Shown piece by piece: positions 35,899 to 49,021 of a stretch of DNA of 64,000 bases (position 1 is the first letter of the stretch; each line of letters starts with the position of its first letter). Source of the stretch: Lacticaseibacillus porcinae. Lineage in GTDB: Bacteria; Bacillota; Bacilli; Lactobacillales; Lactobacillaceae. Below the pieces are notes generated by a model. It was not told where the DNA came from. It worked only from the letters and a program-made list of their open reading frames with translations, and searched no databases. The position numbers were made by a program, and so were the translations under genes. The stretch is from the NCBI RefSeq assembly GCF_003946305.1, contig NZ_RHNS01000010.1, positions 1 through 64,000 on the forward strand. Reading direction: 5' to 3'.

Positions 35899-36492
35899 CT
35901 AGAACGGCAGATCATCATCCGAAATGTCGATCGGTTGGCCATTGTTGGCAAACGGATCAGCACTATTGTTATTGGCGTTACTATTGTTCGCACCAAAGTT
36001 TGGTTGGCTATTGCCACCATTATTGGATGATGGAGAAGTTGGGGCCGCGTTTTGGCTCCCACCAAAATTATTGTTTGCAGGCGCTTGTTGGCCTCCGCCG
36101 AAATTGTTTTGGTAGTTATTGCCGTTGTTTTGATTGTTCCCAGTCGCATCTTGCGGACGCTGCTCAGTGGTTGCACGCGATTCCAGCAAGGCGAAGTTCT
36201 CAACGACAACATCTGTCGTGTAAACCGTTTGGCCTTGTTGATTGGTATATTGACCGGTTTGGATATGACCCATGACCCCGATCAAAGAACCTTTACGTGT
36301 GAAATTACTGAGATTTTCAGCGCTTTTACGCCAGATGGTGCAGTTGATAAAATCAGTTTCACGTTGCCCATTGGCTCCGGAGAATTGACGATCAACTGCC
36401 AGCGTGAAACGGCCAACGGCGATCCCACTTTGGGTATAGCGCAACTCGACTTCACGCGTTAAGCGGCCGGTTAAAGAAACACTATTAATCAT
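35899..36492 (-). CDS. ssb: Single-stranded DNA-binding protein
   Basis: 197 aa. N-terminal OB fold (MINSVSLTGRLTREVELRYTQSG, then VGRFTLAVDRQF), a long Asn/Gly/Gln-rich linker from about 115 to 185, and the acidic protein-interaction tip ISDDDLPF. Located between rpsF and rpsR as in most Firmicutes. Longer linker than the B. subtilis protein. Confidence 0.97.
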   Translation of the reverse strand: MINSVSLTGRLTREVELRYTQSGIAVGRFTLAVDRQFSGANGQRETDFINCTIWRKSAENLSNFTRKGSLIGVMGHIQTGQYTNQQGQTVYTTDVVVENFALLESRATTEQRPQDATGNNQNNGNNYQNNFGGGQQAPANNNFGGSQNAAPTSPSSNNGGNSQPNFGANNSNANNNSADPFANNGQPIDISDDDLPF

Positions 36493-36522
36493 CCCTACGC
36501 ACCCCTTCTATACAGCGAAAAA

Positions 36523-36819
36523 TTAGTCTTCGCGCTTGACGATCATGTGACGAAGAATATCGCCAGAGATCTTGGACAAACGGTCGAATTCGTTGATCGC
36601 AGCGGCGTCATCAGCAGTTAAGTTGACGATGTGGTAAACACCTTCAGTGTACTTGCCGATAACGTATGCGAACTTACGCTTTTGCCAATCCTTGGAATCA
36701 ATGATGGTAGCACCATTTTCCTTCAAAATATTGTCAAAACGTTCGATCAGCGCAGCTTTGCCTGCTTCATCCATATCTGGACGGATGATGTAGGTAATTT
36801 CATACTTGGTCGTAGCCAT
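36523..36819 (-). CDS. rpsF: 30S ribosomal protein S6
   Basis: 98 aa; [24 protein letters not shown] and [31 protein letters not shown] are the S6 core. Start 36819 is favoured since AAGGAGG lies 10 bases upstream; the ATG at 36825 would be only 4 bases from it. First gene of the operon, preceded by a probable S6:S18 leader. Confidence 0.97.
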   Translation of the reverse strand: MATTKYEITYIIRPDMDEAGKAALIERFDNILKENGATIIDSKDWQKRKFAYVIGKYTEGVYHIVNLTADDAAAINEFDRLSKISGDILRHMIVKRED

Positions 36820-36839
36820 TGACATTTCACCTCCTTATG

Positions 36840-36897
36840 GACTTTGGCCCGCGTTGTTGCGGGCAAGGAGTCGGTGACCTAAAAGGCCACATACTCA
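36840..36897 (-). ncRNA. Probable S6:S18-binding rpsF leader
   Basis: The minus-strand transcript upstream of rpsF has GTGGCCTTTTAGGTCACCGACTCC followed by GCCCGCAACAACGCGGGC. The TGGCC/GGTCA hairpin followed by an ACCGA segment and a second stem matches the known bacterial rpsF leader, where a CCG bulge mimics 16S helix 22 and allows S6:S18 autoregulation. Confidence 0.55.
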
Positions 36898-37023
36898 CAA
36901 ACTAAAATACTATCATAATCTATTGTCAAATACAAACCTTTTGTGCGTTGATTTCATTGTCGCACCAGCTTGTGGCATTTGGCAAATTATAAGCCTTTTT
37001 TCCGCTGATTTTCTCCCAGCGGC

Positions 37024-37728
37024 TCACAAACTGACAGTTTGGATCCGCATCACGTTTTTATTTAACGACAGGTCTTCAATGATCTCAGGGAGATTCAAGT
37101 CTTTGGGCAAGCTGATCTCGTAAATATTGACGTAAATCGCTTGTTGATCATCTTGCGTCACTTGAAAGTTCACGTCATTAACTTCGATATGGTGCGCTTC
37201 AAAGTAATCTTGGATGAACTGCTTTGTGGCTACGCGATGATGATACTGAATTTCAATACGTTTCATTGCGTTCACATGGACGATCCGTTTGAGAAATACC
37301 AAAACTAAAATCACTGCCGCGGCACTGGCGACCGCAATTTCGTAATCACCCATCCCAATGGCTAAGCCTAATCCAGCAACAGCCCACAAACTCGCTGCCG
37401 TGGTCAATCCACGCACGGTGCGATGTTGCACCATAATGGTCCCAGCACCTAAAAAGCCGATCCCAGAAACCACTTGAGCGATCAACCGCGCATCATCAGC
37501 CCGCATCACGCCTGATAGTTTTGGATATTGCAAGGCAGTGTTCAACGCGTCAAAGCCGATTTCTTTTTGGACCAAAGCCATAATACATGCGCCTAAGCAC
37601 ACCAGCACATGGGTCTTCATACCAGCTGGACGATTCTTATGTTCGCGGTCATAACCGATCACCGCAGATACGATGATGGCTAAAAATAAACGGCCAATGA
37701 TCTCGAGAAAACTCAATTTAAAGGTCAT
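37024..37728 (-). CDS. MgtC/SapB-family membrane protein
   Basis: 234 aa. N-terminal membrane domain with the family signature IGYDREHKNRPAGMKTHVLVCLGA near residue 24 and GIGFLGAGTIM near 94, then an ACT-like soluble C-terminal domain (about 155-234). The family is linked to magnesium limitation and to inhibition of F-ATPase in pathogens; the role in lactic acid bacteria is not defined. Monocistronic. Confidence 0.9.
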   Translation of the reverse strand: MTFKLSFLEIIGRLFLAIIVSAVIGYDREHKNRPAGMKTHVLVCLGACIMALVQKEIGFDALNTALQYPKLSGVMRADDARLIAQVVSGIGFLGAGTIMVQHRTVRGLTTAASLWAVAGLGLAIGMGDYEIAVASAAAVILVLVFLKRIVHVNAMKRIEIQYHHRVATKQFIQDYFEAHHIEVNDVNFQVTQDDQQAIYVNIYEISLPKDLNLPEIIEDLSLNKNVMRIQTVSL

Positions 37729-37853
37729 ATGCGCTCCTTTCGAAATATATATACCAATATAACGTCAGTTTAGATAAATGTACTTTATTTATAAAGAATA
37801 TTCAGTGTCACGATACAAAACCTTTACAATAAAATGCTGGACTTCAACTTTTT

Positions 37854-38260
37854 ATGGTGTTATCTTGTAAGCGGTATCGAGGAGGAAGGGGCGGCTAAGG
37901 CTACGTCGTCAGTATTACTTCGCAACGAGGGGAAGTGCCTCGCAAACCGAGGAAGAGCGATCCGCAGTCAGGTGAGGTGACTCTAATGGCTGGCTCTTCC
38001 ATACCAGAGTGCCGGTACTGAAGTGTCTCCTTTGGTGGACGCAAACAAGGCATACGCGGAAGTACTGCCTCATGGTGACATGAGAAGCAGGTGAAGCCTG
38101 TGAACGAACGGCAATGCAGAGCTTATTAGCGATCAAAGCGGCTAAGGTACAATAAGCCAAGGCTACGCAGACACCCACCTGATACTTAAAAGCGATCTGA
38201 ACGTAATCGCATATGCAGATCCACGAAATTAGCCCTAGTTTCGTGGATTTTGTGTTGTCT
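37854..38260 (+). ncRNA. Large structured RNA-like element (copy 2)
   Basis: About 370 bp of non-coding sequence, GC-richer than its AT-rich flanks, between mgtC and gyrA and opposite to both. Visible hairpins include CGAGG-GGAAGTG-CCTCG, GGAAGAGC/GCTCTTCC around a CAG/CTG stem, CATGGTGACATG, CAGG-TGAAG-CCTG and GGCTAAGGTACAATAAGCC. A terminator-like hairpin follows (38220-38249). Its 5' half aligns with the element at 1-182, with compensated stem changes. The layout recalls ornate mobile-element RNAs (HEARO/omega RNA of IsrB/IscB, group II introns), but no linked protein is present and I cannot assign a family. Confidence 0.62.
38220..38260 (+). terminator. Terminator-like hairpin at the 3' end of the structured element
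   Basis: Perfect 10-bp stem ATCCACGAAA/TTTCGTGGAT with a 10-base loop, followed by TTTGTGTTGT. Confidence 0.7.
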
Positions 38261-38396
38261 TTGAAGCTATTCAAGCGATTCGCATTGATCCGTTGCCACA
38301 TCGTTTTCCCGCTGTCGCTAAATATAAATAAATAAATTTCTCCCGGTAAATCTTTGCGCCTTGAGGCATGAATAAATAACACCTCAGAAAAAGACA

Positions 38397-38425
38397 AAAA
38401 CAGCCAGTGCAAACTGGCTGTTTTT
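38397..38425 (-). terminator. Terminator of gyrA
   Basis: Stem AAAACAGCCAGT/ACTGGCTGTTTT; the minus-strand transcript ends in TTTTTGTC just past the gyrA stop. Confidence 0.88.
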
Positions 38426-38433
38426 GATGGTAC

Positions 38434-41037
38434 TTATTCGTTGTCGTCTGAATCGTCAGCTTGATCTTCCTCAGCGCGGTTCAGCAATTCGTTGACTTGC
38501 GCATCAGCATCCCCTGCTGGTGCATCACTGGAAGGTGTTGCCGCTGCATCAGTGGTTGCAGTGCTGTCAGTGGTTGCAGCAGGTGTGTTTGGATCATCAG
38601 GTTCGATTTCTTCAGCCAACTTAGCCACAGTCACGACCTTAGTCCCTGCATCAACACGCATCAAACGCACCCCTAAGGTCGCACGACCAGTTTGCGAAAC
38701 GGTGTCGATGTTAAAGCGGATCATGACCCCTGCGTCGGTGACCGCCATAATATCTTCATGACCAGAAACCGTGGTGACGATGGCCAATGGCCCGTTCTTT
38801 TCGGTGACATTGGCAGTCTTGATCCCTTTACCCCCGCGGCCTTTGATCGGGTATTCAGCAGCAGCCGTACGCTTGCCATAACCTTTCTCAGAAACCACGA
38901 AAACTTCAGAATCAGGCGTTAAGACGTCGGCGCCGACCACATAATCGTCATCACGCAAGCGGATCCCACGGACACCAGTAGCTGAACGGCCCATGGAGCG
39001 CACCGAATCTTCTTTAAAGGTGACTGAGTAGCCGTTATGCGTCCCGATCAACATCGTCGCATCCCCAGTCGTTGGGATCACGCGACTAAGTTCATCGTCT
39101 GGCTTCATGTTCAAGGCGATCAACCCGTTTTTGCGGATATTCAAGAATTCCGCGACAGGCGTGCGCTTAACGATCCCGTGTTTGGTCACGAAGAACAAGT
39201 AGTCAGCGTGTTTTTCACCGTTGTTGACGTTGATCACCGTTTGGATCTTCTCGTTGTTGTCGATGCCTAACAAGTTGATGATCGGAATGCCTTTGGCGGT
39301 GCGCCCATATTCTGGGATCTCATAGCCTTTAGCGCGGTAAACTTTACCAGAGTTGGTGAAGAATAACAGCACATCATGCGTCGAAGTGGAGATCAAATGT
39401 TCCACAAAGTCGTCATCATGAACACCGGTACCTTGGACACCGCGACCACCGCGGTTTTGTAACTTGAATTCAGATTGTGGCAAACGCTTGACGTAACCAT
39501 TGTGCGTCAAGGTGATGACCACTGTTTCTTCTTCGATCAAGTCTTCGTCTTCGATGTTCAAGTCTTCGCCGACCAAAAGTTCCGTGCGGCGTTTGTCGCC
39601 AAACTTCCGTTGAATTTCCAACAATTCGTCGTAAATGATTTGGTGAACTCGTTCCGGCCGAGCCAAAATATCTTTGTAATCGGCAATGGCTTTGCGAATT
39701 TCACTTAATTCATTTTCAACTTTGTCGCGTTCCAAACCAGTTAAGCGAACCAAGCGCATATCCAAAATCGCTTGGGCTTGTTTATCAGACAAAGCGTACT
39801 TGTCCATCAAAATGACTTTGGCTTTGTCGCCAGTTTCACTACCACGGATAATACTGATGATCTCATCAATATGATCTAAGGCGATCTTCAAGCCTTCCAA
39901 GATATGTTCGCGGGCTTGGGCTTTCTTCAATTCAAAAGCCGTCCGCCGACGGATCACTTGTTCTTGGTGTTCCAAGTAATATTCAAGGATCGACTTCAAT
40001 GGCAACGTCTTTGGCGCGCCGTTGACGATAGCCACCATATTAAAGGAGAAGCCAGTTTGCAAAGGCGTCAACTTAAACAAGTTGTTTAAGACCACGGATG
40101 CTGACATATCGCGGCGAATATCGATGGTGATGCGCATCCCATCGCGGTCAGATTCATCGTTAAGATCAGTGATCCCTTCGATTTTCTTTTCGCGAGCAAG
40201 TTCAGCAATACGTTCCACTAACTTGGCCTTGTTGACCATGTAAGGAATTTCGGTGACGATGATGCGTTCGCGACCGTTTTTCTCGGTGACGATCTCGGTT
40301 TTAGCGCGAACCGTGATGGTGCCTTTCCCTGTTTCATAAGCGCGGCGAATACCAGATTTCCCTAGCACTAACGCCCCAGTTGGGAAGTCAGGCCCTGGCA
40401 AAGCGGTCATCAAGTCAGCAGTGGTGGCTTCTGGATTGTCCATTAAAATGTGCAACGCAGAAATCACTTCAGCTAAATTGTGCGGTGGAATGTTGGTGGT
40501 CATCCCCACGGCGATCCCAGTGGCACCGTTGACTAACAAGTTAGGAAAACGTGCCGGCAAAACCACTGGTTCTTTTTCTGTGCCATCATAGTTATCTTGA
40601 TAGTCGATGGTGTCTTTGTTGATGTCGCGCAACATTTCCATGGTGATCTTACTCATCCGCGCTTCAGTGTAACGCATCGCAGCGGCACCATCACCATCAA
40701 CTGACCCAAAGTTCCCGTGGCCGTCGACTAACATGTAACGGTAAGAGAAGTCTTGCGCCATGCGCACCATGCCTTCGTAAATCGATGAGTCACCATGTGG
40801 GTGGTATTTCCCCATGACATCCCCGACGATACGAGCGGACTTTTTGTATGGCTTATCAGGGGTCACCCCAAGTTCATTCATCCCATACAAGATCCGGCGC
40901 TGCACTGGCTTGAGGCCATCGCGCACATCAGGCAAAGCCCGGGCGACGATCACACTCATGGCATATTCCAGAAACGATGTTTTCATCGTTTTGGCCAAAT
41001 TAACAGTCGTGATCCGACTTTCTTGGCGGTCATCCAT
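38434..41037 (-). CDS. gyrA: DNA gyrase subunit A
   Basis: Breakage-reunion subunit of gyrase. [17 protein letters not shown] and the quinolone-determining stretch [20 protein letters not shown] are present; the catalytic Tyr lies in RYTEARMSK. The C-terminal beta-pinwheel carries the GyrA box [10 protein letters not shown]. 867 aa from ATG 41037 (AAAGGAG upstream). The last 60 residues are an unusual Ala/Thr/Asp-rich acidic tail. It is separated from gyrB by about 320 bp holding a type A element rather than the usual short gap. Confidence 0.97.
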   Translation of the reverse strand: MDDRQESRITTVNLAKTMKTSFLEYAMSVIVARALPDVRDGLKPVQRRILYGMNELGVTPDKPYKKSARIVGDVMGKYHPHGDSSIYEGMVRMAQDFSYRYMLVDGHGNFGSVDGDGAAAMRYTEARMSKITMEMLRDINKDTIDYQDNYDGTEKEPVVLPARFPNLLVNGATGIAVGMTTNIPPHNLAEVISALHILMDNPEATTADLMTALPGPDFPTGALVLGKSGIRRAYETGKGTITVRAKTEIVTEKNGRERIIVTEIPYMVNKAKLVERIAELAREKKIEGITDLNDESDRDGMRITIDIRRDMSASVVLNNLFKLTPLQTGFSFNMVAIVNGAPKTLPLKSILEYYLEHQEQVIRRRTAFELKKAQAREHILEGLKIALDHIDEIISIIRGSETGDKAKVILMDKYALSDKQAQAILDMRLVRLTGLERDKVENELSEIRKAIADYKDILARPERVHQIIYDELLEIQRKFGDKRRTELLVGEDLNIEDEDLIEEETVVITLTHNGYVKRLPQSEFKLQNRGGRGVQGTGVHDDDFVEHLISTSTHDVLLFFTNSGKVYRAKGYEIPEYGRTAKGIPIINLLGIDNNEKIQTVINVNNGEKHADYLFFVTKHGIVKRTPVAEFLNIRKNGLIALNMKPDDELSRVIPTTGDATMLIGTHNGYSVTFKEDSVRSMGRSATGVRGIRLRDDDYVVGADVLTPDSEVFVVSEKGYGKRTAAAEYPIKGRGGKGIKTANVTEKNGPLAIVTTVSGHEDIMAVTDAGVMIRFNIDTVSQTGRATLGVRLMRVDAGTKVVTVAKLAEEIEPDDPNTPAATTDSTATTDAAATPSSDAPAGDADAQVNELLNRAEEDQADDSDDNE

Positions 41038-41139
41038 ATGCTGCATTGCTCCTTTCAATTCATCATGACGTTTAAGTTTGAAATTCTTTGTTTAGGTGTC
41101 GAAAAATTCTGGACTCCAGGTCGATTCAATCATTGATCA

Positions 41140-44436
<3,297 letters not shown>

Positions 44437-44440
<4 letters not shown>

Positions 44441-44655
44441 CCAGCTTGAACCACGGTGATCACCGTGTTGTCAGGCAAAGTTGCGGTATCGCCTGCACGC
44501 AATTTCCGACCGCGGCGGGAATCTTCTTCCCCATTGACCAACACGCGGTTTTCCGCCAGGAACCACTTTGCCTGACCACCAGAATCAATGATGCCAGCAT
44601 CTTTTAACAACTGACCTAGCGTAATGTATTCAGTCGAGATCTCAACTGTTGCCAT
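44437..44655 (-). CDS. yaaA: S4-domain RNA-binding protein YaaA
   Basis: 72 aa protein containing an S4 RNA-binding domain (YITLGQLLKDAGIIDSGGQAKWFLAENRVLVNGEEDSRRGRKL). In Firmicutes it lies between dnaN and recF; here an extra secreted-protein gene separates it from dnaN. Own promoter upstream. Implicated in 50S assembly in B. subtilis. Confidence 0.94.
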
Positions 44656-44698
44656 TCGTTGCCCACTCCTTTTGTCGTTTGAATAATACTACCTATAT

Positions 44699-44727
44699 AG
44701 TATACCGTTTTTGTGAGCAAAACTCAA
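44699..44727 (-). promoter_or_regulatory. Promoter for yaaA-recF-gyrB
   Basis: On the minus strand: -35 TTGAGT (44722-44727), 17-base spacer, -10 TATACT (44699-44704). Confidence 0.72.
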
Positions 44728-44800
44728 TGACATGACGCAATATACGGCGGTTTCAGCCGACTTTAAGCGAATCTAGTATCGGGGCACGTACACCCCCTTA

Positions 44801-44850
44801 AAAACGCAAATTTGGCCAAATGTACGCATTCAGCCAAATTTGCGTTTTTT
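44801..44850. terminator. Terminator after the secreted-protein gene
   Basis: Perfect 16-bp arms AAAACGCAAATTTGGC/GCCAAATTTGCGTTTT flanked by a T run (plus) and an A run, so usable in both directions. Confidence 0.85.
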
Positions 44851-46225
44851 ACGGACCAGAGATCGCTTGAATTTGGATCTCGGCTTGATAATGTCCTGCT
44901 TTAGCCAGCGGTTGTTGTTGAAACACCCAGTCGATCTGTGACAATGGCAACAGTTGTTGGCCGTTATAACTTGCTGAATAAGGTTGCGTCGGCGTGATCA
45001 ACGTACCATTCGGCCACTTAAGATCAGCTTGTAGCCTCGCACCATCAGCCTGTTTTAAATTGCTGATATTTATGGTGAGGCGCCACATGCCTGGTTGATT
45101 CACTTGCCAATCAGCAAGGCCAGCATTTACTGTGACCGGACCTTGAATGATTGCTGGTAAGGAGACAGTGGCGTTAGCTGGTGGTAGCAACGATTGAGTG
45201 AATGGTTGACTCGAAGGTCGATAGACATAAGTGATGACTGAGCTTCGATATTCAACCGTTGACTGCGCATTTGAATACCGAAGTACCAACTGCAATGAGC
45301 CACTTGCTTTTTGAACCTGCGCAGCGTTGAGACTCGGCGTATCCGTCACAATGTCTGGCATGGTGATATCAGGAACTTGCTGATGGAATTTCCAGACAAA
45401 TTCTAACTTGGTACCAGGATTTGGTTTTATATAATCAAAGTCTAAGATAAGTGGTTGACCATTTGTCAAAGTGATCGGTAACAATCCAAATTGTTGCGTT
45501 GCGACGCCACCGGCGACGGTTAACTGCAGTTGTCCTGCGCTTAATCTGATACTTTCGATAGCAGTAGTATCTACACTCGAAGGCGTCACCATATAAAACG
45601 ATGGCGTAGATGGCCACTTAAATGCACTTGAACTTATCGTTGACGTTATCGTGCCGTCTTCAACCGTTACTTCACCATAAAGATGGTGCCACAATACTAA
45701 TTGAGGCAACGGACTAAGGATTGCTTTAAAGCTGGTATCTGCCCAAGTAATCGCTGAAATTTGTTCTCTTGCGTGTAAAATCATTTCAGTTTCATAGTTA
45801 TTGCTATCTTGATTGATGTTCATTACTATCTTTAAAGCATAATCGCCAGTGCTATTAGTTCGGACGATGATACCTAATCCGCCTGTGTTAATAGCGCCGA
45901 GGCTTAGTTCTGATGGTGTTGCGAATTCTAATTGAGATGGGTTAGTTATAGGTTGAACTGGTACGCCCTTTCCGTTTACTGTCACGTGGTAACTTGCTTG
46001 ACTTAATTCCGAGGGCTTAAGTGGACCACCTGGCAAATATGCAATCGGAATTATCGCCACAGAATTATCGGCCTTGATCCACAGATCCTTGGGTGGTCGA
46101 AACACCATCCCGCCTTGAATCGGATCGTAATCTGGTGGCAAAGGTTGCGTTTCTGCGTGCACGGTAGATAAACCGACAAACCAAAAGCTCACCCACAGCA
46201 ACAACACGCCTAAGAGCTTTTTCAT
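44849..46225 (-). CDS. Secreted protein of unknown function inserted between dnaN and yaaA
   Basis: 458 aa. A clear Sec signal peptide (KKLLGVLLLWVSFWFVGLSTVHA) is followed by a beta-rich extracellular protein with Ser/Thr/Pro-rich stretches. No C-terminal anchor, LPXTG or transmembrane helix is visible. The end reads IDWVFQQQPLAKAGHYQAEIQIQAIS, which recalls WxL-type surface domains only loosely. It has an AGGAGG RBS and lies between two terminators, so it is an independent unit inserted into a normally conserved replication gene block. Function unknown. Confidence 0.78.
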   Translation of the reverse strand: MKKLLGVLLLWVSFWFVGLSTVHAETQPLPPDYDPIQGGMVFRPPKDLWIKADNSVAIIPIAYLPGGPLKPSELSQASYHVTVNGKGVPVQPITNPSQLEFATPSELSLGAINTGGLGIIVRTNSTGDYALKIVMNINQDSNNYETEMILHAREQISAITWADTSFKAILSPLPQLVLWHHLYGEVTVEDGTITSTISSSAFKWPSTPSFYMVTPSSVDTTAIESIRLSAGQLQLTVAGGVATQQFGLLPITLTNGQPLILDFDYIKPNPGTKLEFVWKFHQQVPDITMPDIVTDTPSLNAAQVQKASGSLQLVLRYSNAQSTVEYRSSVITYVYRPSSQPFTQSLLPPANATVSLPAIIQGPVTVNAGLADWQVNQPGMWRLTINISNLKQADGARLQADLKWPNGTLITPTQPYSASYNGQQLLPLSQIDWVFQQQPLAKAGHYQAEIQIQAISGP

Positions 46226-46310
46226 TGAAATGACCTCCTCTTTTATAAATTACGCAAAAGAAGGCAGAACCATTTTTTACAGTTCAAATACAAACTTGGC
46301 CAAATAAAAA

Positions 46311-46334
46311 AAAACGCCGCAACCGCGACGTTTT
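46311..46334 (-). terminator. Terminator of dnaN
   Basis: AAAACGTCGCGGTTGCGGCGTTTT on the minus strand, with a long T run after it. It uncouples dnaN from the genes downstream. Confidence 0.83.
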
Positions 46335-46352
46335 GGTGAAGCAATTACCGAT

Positions 46353-47492
46353 TTAGAAAGTCCGCACCGGCGTGATCAGTTGAATGAAGTGTTCATGATC
46401 TTCAGATGGCACCAAGGTAAATGGGCGTAGTGGTGCGGTGAAGTCGATTTCGATGGTTGCTTGGCCAAAGCCTTGCAGCGCATCTTTCATGTAGTCAGGG
46501 TTGAAGGAAATTTCCAAATCATCCCCGGCCAAGCTGTTGAAAGTCAACGCTTCTTCGACATTCCCGACATCAGGAGAGTTCCCGTAGATCACTGCACTTT
46601 GTTCTTGAGCATTCAAGTTCAACCGCACGACGTTGTTGCTGGATTCATGACTCAACAAGCTGGCCCGTTGAATTGCAGCCAGCAATGCTGGGGCATCGAA
46701 TTCGATTTGAGTCGTGGAGCTAGTTGGGATCAAGCGACTCGTATCTGGATAGTTACCTTCCAGCAAACGCGAATAGAAGTTGGTTTGGCCAGCGACAAAC
46801 AAGACTTGGTTTTCAGCAAAACGCATTTCAACTGTTTGAATGTCATCAGTCAACATTCGGCCAAGTTCGATCAACGACTTCCCTGGAATGATCACATCAT
46901 ATTGAGAGTCTGCCGCAGCAGGCAATTCGATGGTGCGTTGCGCCAAGCGATGAGAATCTGTGGCGACAGCTAACAGTTGGCCATCAGAAATGATCACATG
47001 CACACCAGTTAAGATCGGACGACTTTCTTGGTTGGACACCGCAATAACGGTTTGGTTGATCAATTGCTTCAACACATCAGCAGGCACTTGCAAAGGTTGT
47101 GGGTTCACGATTTCTGGCAAATGTGGGTAGTTGTTGGCATCTAACCCGTTGATCGTAAATTCACTAGAACCTGAAGTGATCACTGTTTGGAAGTTATCTT
47201 GAACGTCGACAGTCATTTTGGCATCTGGCAAGCGCTTGACCACTTCGTTAAAGATCCGTGCTGGCAAAACAATGCTACCAGTCGATTCGATTTGCAAGTC
47301 GTTGGTTTCGGCATCAGCGTCGATGCGTGCTTCGATAGAAATATCAGCATCGCTACCCGTTAACACTAAGCCGTTATCAGAAAGCACTAACTTCAATCCG
47401 GTTAAAATCGGGATCGTGGTTTTGCTTGAGATCGCTCGCGATACGTCGTTGAGTTTTTTAATAAAGGTGGCACGCGTGATGGTGAATTTCAT
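46353..47492 (-). CDS. dnaN: DNA polymerase III beta subunit (sliding clamp)
   Basis: 379 aa, three tandem clamp domains; MKFTITRATFIKKLNDVSRAISSKTTIPILTG and the C-terminus HFIQLITPVRTF are typical. Follows dnaA with a 170-bp spacer that contains DnaA boxes. RBS GGAGG. Confidence 0.97.
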   Translation of the reverse strand: MKFTITRATFIKKLNDVSRAISSKTTIPILTGLKLVLSDNGLVLTGSDADISIEARIDADAETNDLQIESTGSIVLPARIFNEVVKRLPDAKMTVDVQDNFQTVITSGSSEFTINGLDANNYPHLPEIVNPQPLQVPADVLKQLINQTVIAVSNQESRPILTGVHVIISDGQLLAVATDSHRLAQRTIELPAAADSQYDVIIPGKSLIELGRMLTDDIQTVEMRFAENQVLFVAGQTNFYSRLLEGNYPDTSRLIPTSSTTQIEFDAPALLAAIQRASLLSHESSNNVVRLNLNAQEQSAVIYGNSPDVGNVEEALTFNSLAGDDLEISFNPDYMKDALQGFGQATIEIDFTAPLRPFTLVPSEDHEHFIQLITPVRTF

Positions 47493-47574
47493 GACAGTCC
47501 TCCTGTAGGTGCAGTGTAAATAGAATAAAAGCTTTTAAGTAATAGTAGTAGGCCTTGGGGATGCTGTGGAAAAC

Positions 47575-47657
47575 TTTGCGAAACAACGTTGCATTCTGTT
47601 ATCCCCTTGTGGATAAGTCAAACGGATAAGTCCGGTCGTTTTGAAAAGTTGTCCACA
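47575..47657. other. DnaA-box cluster between dnaA and dnaN
   Basis: TGTGGAAAA (47575-47583), a perfect TGTGGATAA (47608-47616) and TTGTCCACA (47649-47657). A second origin-side cluster after dnaA is known in bipartite Firmicutes origins. Confidence 0.78.
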
Positions 47658-47665
47658 TAGCCAAA

Positions 47666-49021
47666 TCAGCCGCGATTTTTGAGGCGGTTCTTGAGTTCTA
47701 TAATTTCAGTTTTCAATTGCTCATCAAGGCCCATTTGTTCGGCGATTTTTTCATGGGCGTGAATGACCGTCGTGTGGTCTTTGCCACCGAACTCGGCGCC
47801 GATCTTTGGTAATGATGAGTCGGTCATTTCACGAGACAAGTACATCGCAATTTGCCGCGGCATGACGATTTGTTTGACGCGCTTTTTACCTTTGAGTTCA
47901 GATACCGTGACGCTGTAGTATTTGGCGACGACTTGTTGGATCTGGCCGATGGTCAAGGCGGCGTCTTTATCCGATAACTTCAAACTCTTTAACGCGTCTG
48001 CAGCTAAACTAGTGGAAATATCAGAGTGATTCATCGTCGCGTAAGCTTGCACGCGCACCAAAGCCCCTTCAAGTTCCCGGACGTTAGAATCGATTTGCCC
48101 GGCGATGTAAGAAAGCGTATCGTCTGGGATCACCAAATGTTCTGCGTCTGCTTTATTGCGCAAAATCGCGATCCGCGTTTCCAAATCAGGTGGGGTGATA
48201 TCGACGGATAACCCCCAAGCAAACCGCGACACTAACCGTTCTTGTAACTTGGGGATCTCGCTTGGCAAACGGTCTGACGTCAACACGATTTGTTTTTTGT
48301 TTTCATATAAGGCATTGAACGTATGGAAGAATTCTTCTTGGGTGGCTTCTTTTTCACCAAAAAATTGAATATCGTCGACTAAAAGTAAATCGACATTGCG
48401 GTATTCTTGCCGGAACTGTTCTTGTTTTTTGGTTTGGATCGAGTTGATGAAGTCATTGGCAAAGGCTTCTGACGTCACATATTTCACGTTGGCATTAGGT
48501 TTGTATTCCACCAATTGGTGGCCGATAGCTTCCATTAAGTGAGTTTTCCCTAAACCGACGCCACCATAAAGAAACAGCGGATTGTACAACATCCCTGGTT
48601 CTTCAGAAACGACTAACGCTGCAGCATGGGCCATTTGGTTGCCTTTGCCAGTGACAAACGTTTCAAACGTGTATTTCGGATTGAGGTGGGTGGTTTCCTT
48701 ATAGGTAGGGACCACTTTTTTGACTTCTGGTTCAGGCTCAGCATTGCCTAACCCGATCACTTCATCAGGTAAAGAGCCGGTGATTTCAATGACAGGATTG
48801 ATCTCTAAGTTGTTGTAGGCAAAAGCCCATTCCACGACTTTGGTGACTAAGCGTTTCTCCCAATAGTTTTTGTGTAATTCCGAAGGGACGCCGATGGTTA
48901 ATGTATTGCCTGTGAGGCGTACAGGTTTGGCATCTTTGATCCAGGTACTATACCCGGTCGCAGTCAAACTTGCGCGGAATTTATCTTGTAAATACGCCCA
49001 CAGTTCTTCGATTGTTGGCAC
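47666..49021 (-). CDS. dnaA: Chromosomal replication initiator DnaA
   Basis: AAA+ initiator. Domain I at the N-terminus (VPTIEELWAYLQDKFRASL), Walker A GGVGLGKTHL, Walker B LLLVDDIQFF, and DNA-binding domain IV with GAEFGGKDHTTVIHAHEKI. The GTG start at 49021 (451 aa) has AAAGGAGGG upstream and matches the family start; an upstream in-frame ATG at 49111 has none. Flanked by oriC. Confidence 0.97.
   Translation of the reverse strand: MPTIEELWAYLQDKFRASLTATGYSTWIKDAKPVRLTGNTLTIGVPSELHKNYWEKRLVTKVVEWAFAYNNLEINPVIEITGSLPDEVIGLGNAEPEPEVKKVVPTYKETTHLNPKYTFETFVTGKGNQMAHAAALVVSEEPGMLYNPLFLYGGVGLGKTHLMEAIGHQLVEYKPNANVKYVTSEAFANDFINSIQTKKQEQFRQEYRNVDLLLVDDIQFFGEKEATQEEFFHTFNALYENKKQIVLTSDRLPSEIPKLQERLVSRFAWGLSVDITPPDLETRIAILRNKADAEHLVIPDDTLSYIAGQIDSNVRELEGALVRVQAYATMNHSDISTSLAADALKSLKLSDKDAALTIGQIQQVVAKYYSVTVSELKGKKRVKQIVMPRQIAMYLSREMTDSSLPKIGAEFGGKDHTTVIHAHEKIAEQMGLDEQLKTEIIELKNRLKNRG

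Noticed and set aside
37854-38260. Assignment of the structured element as RNase P RNA, tmRNA or SRP RNA
   Set aside because: The hallmark sequences of these RNAs (for example GAGGAAAGTCC of RNase P, or a tmRNA end with CCA and TTCGA) are absent.
37854-38260. Assignment as a group II intron
   Set aside because: No domain V-like sequence and no intron-encoded reverse transcriptase; some short stretches look similar, but not enough.
37915-38412. A 165-codon minus-strand frame across the structured RNA-like element
   Set aside because: Composition is not protein-like, it contains the gyrA terminator, and the region shows stem covariation with the copy at 1-182 instead of codon conservation.
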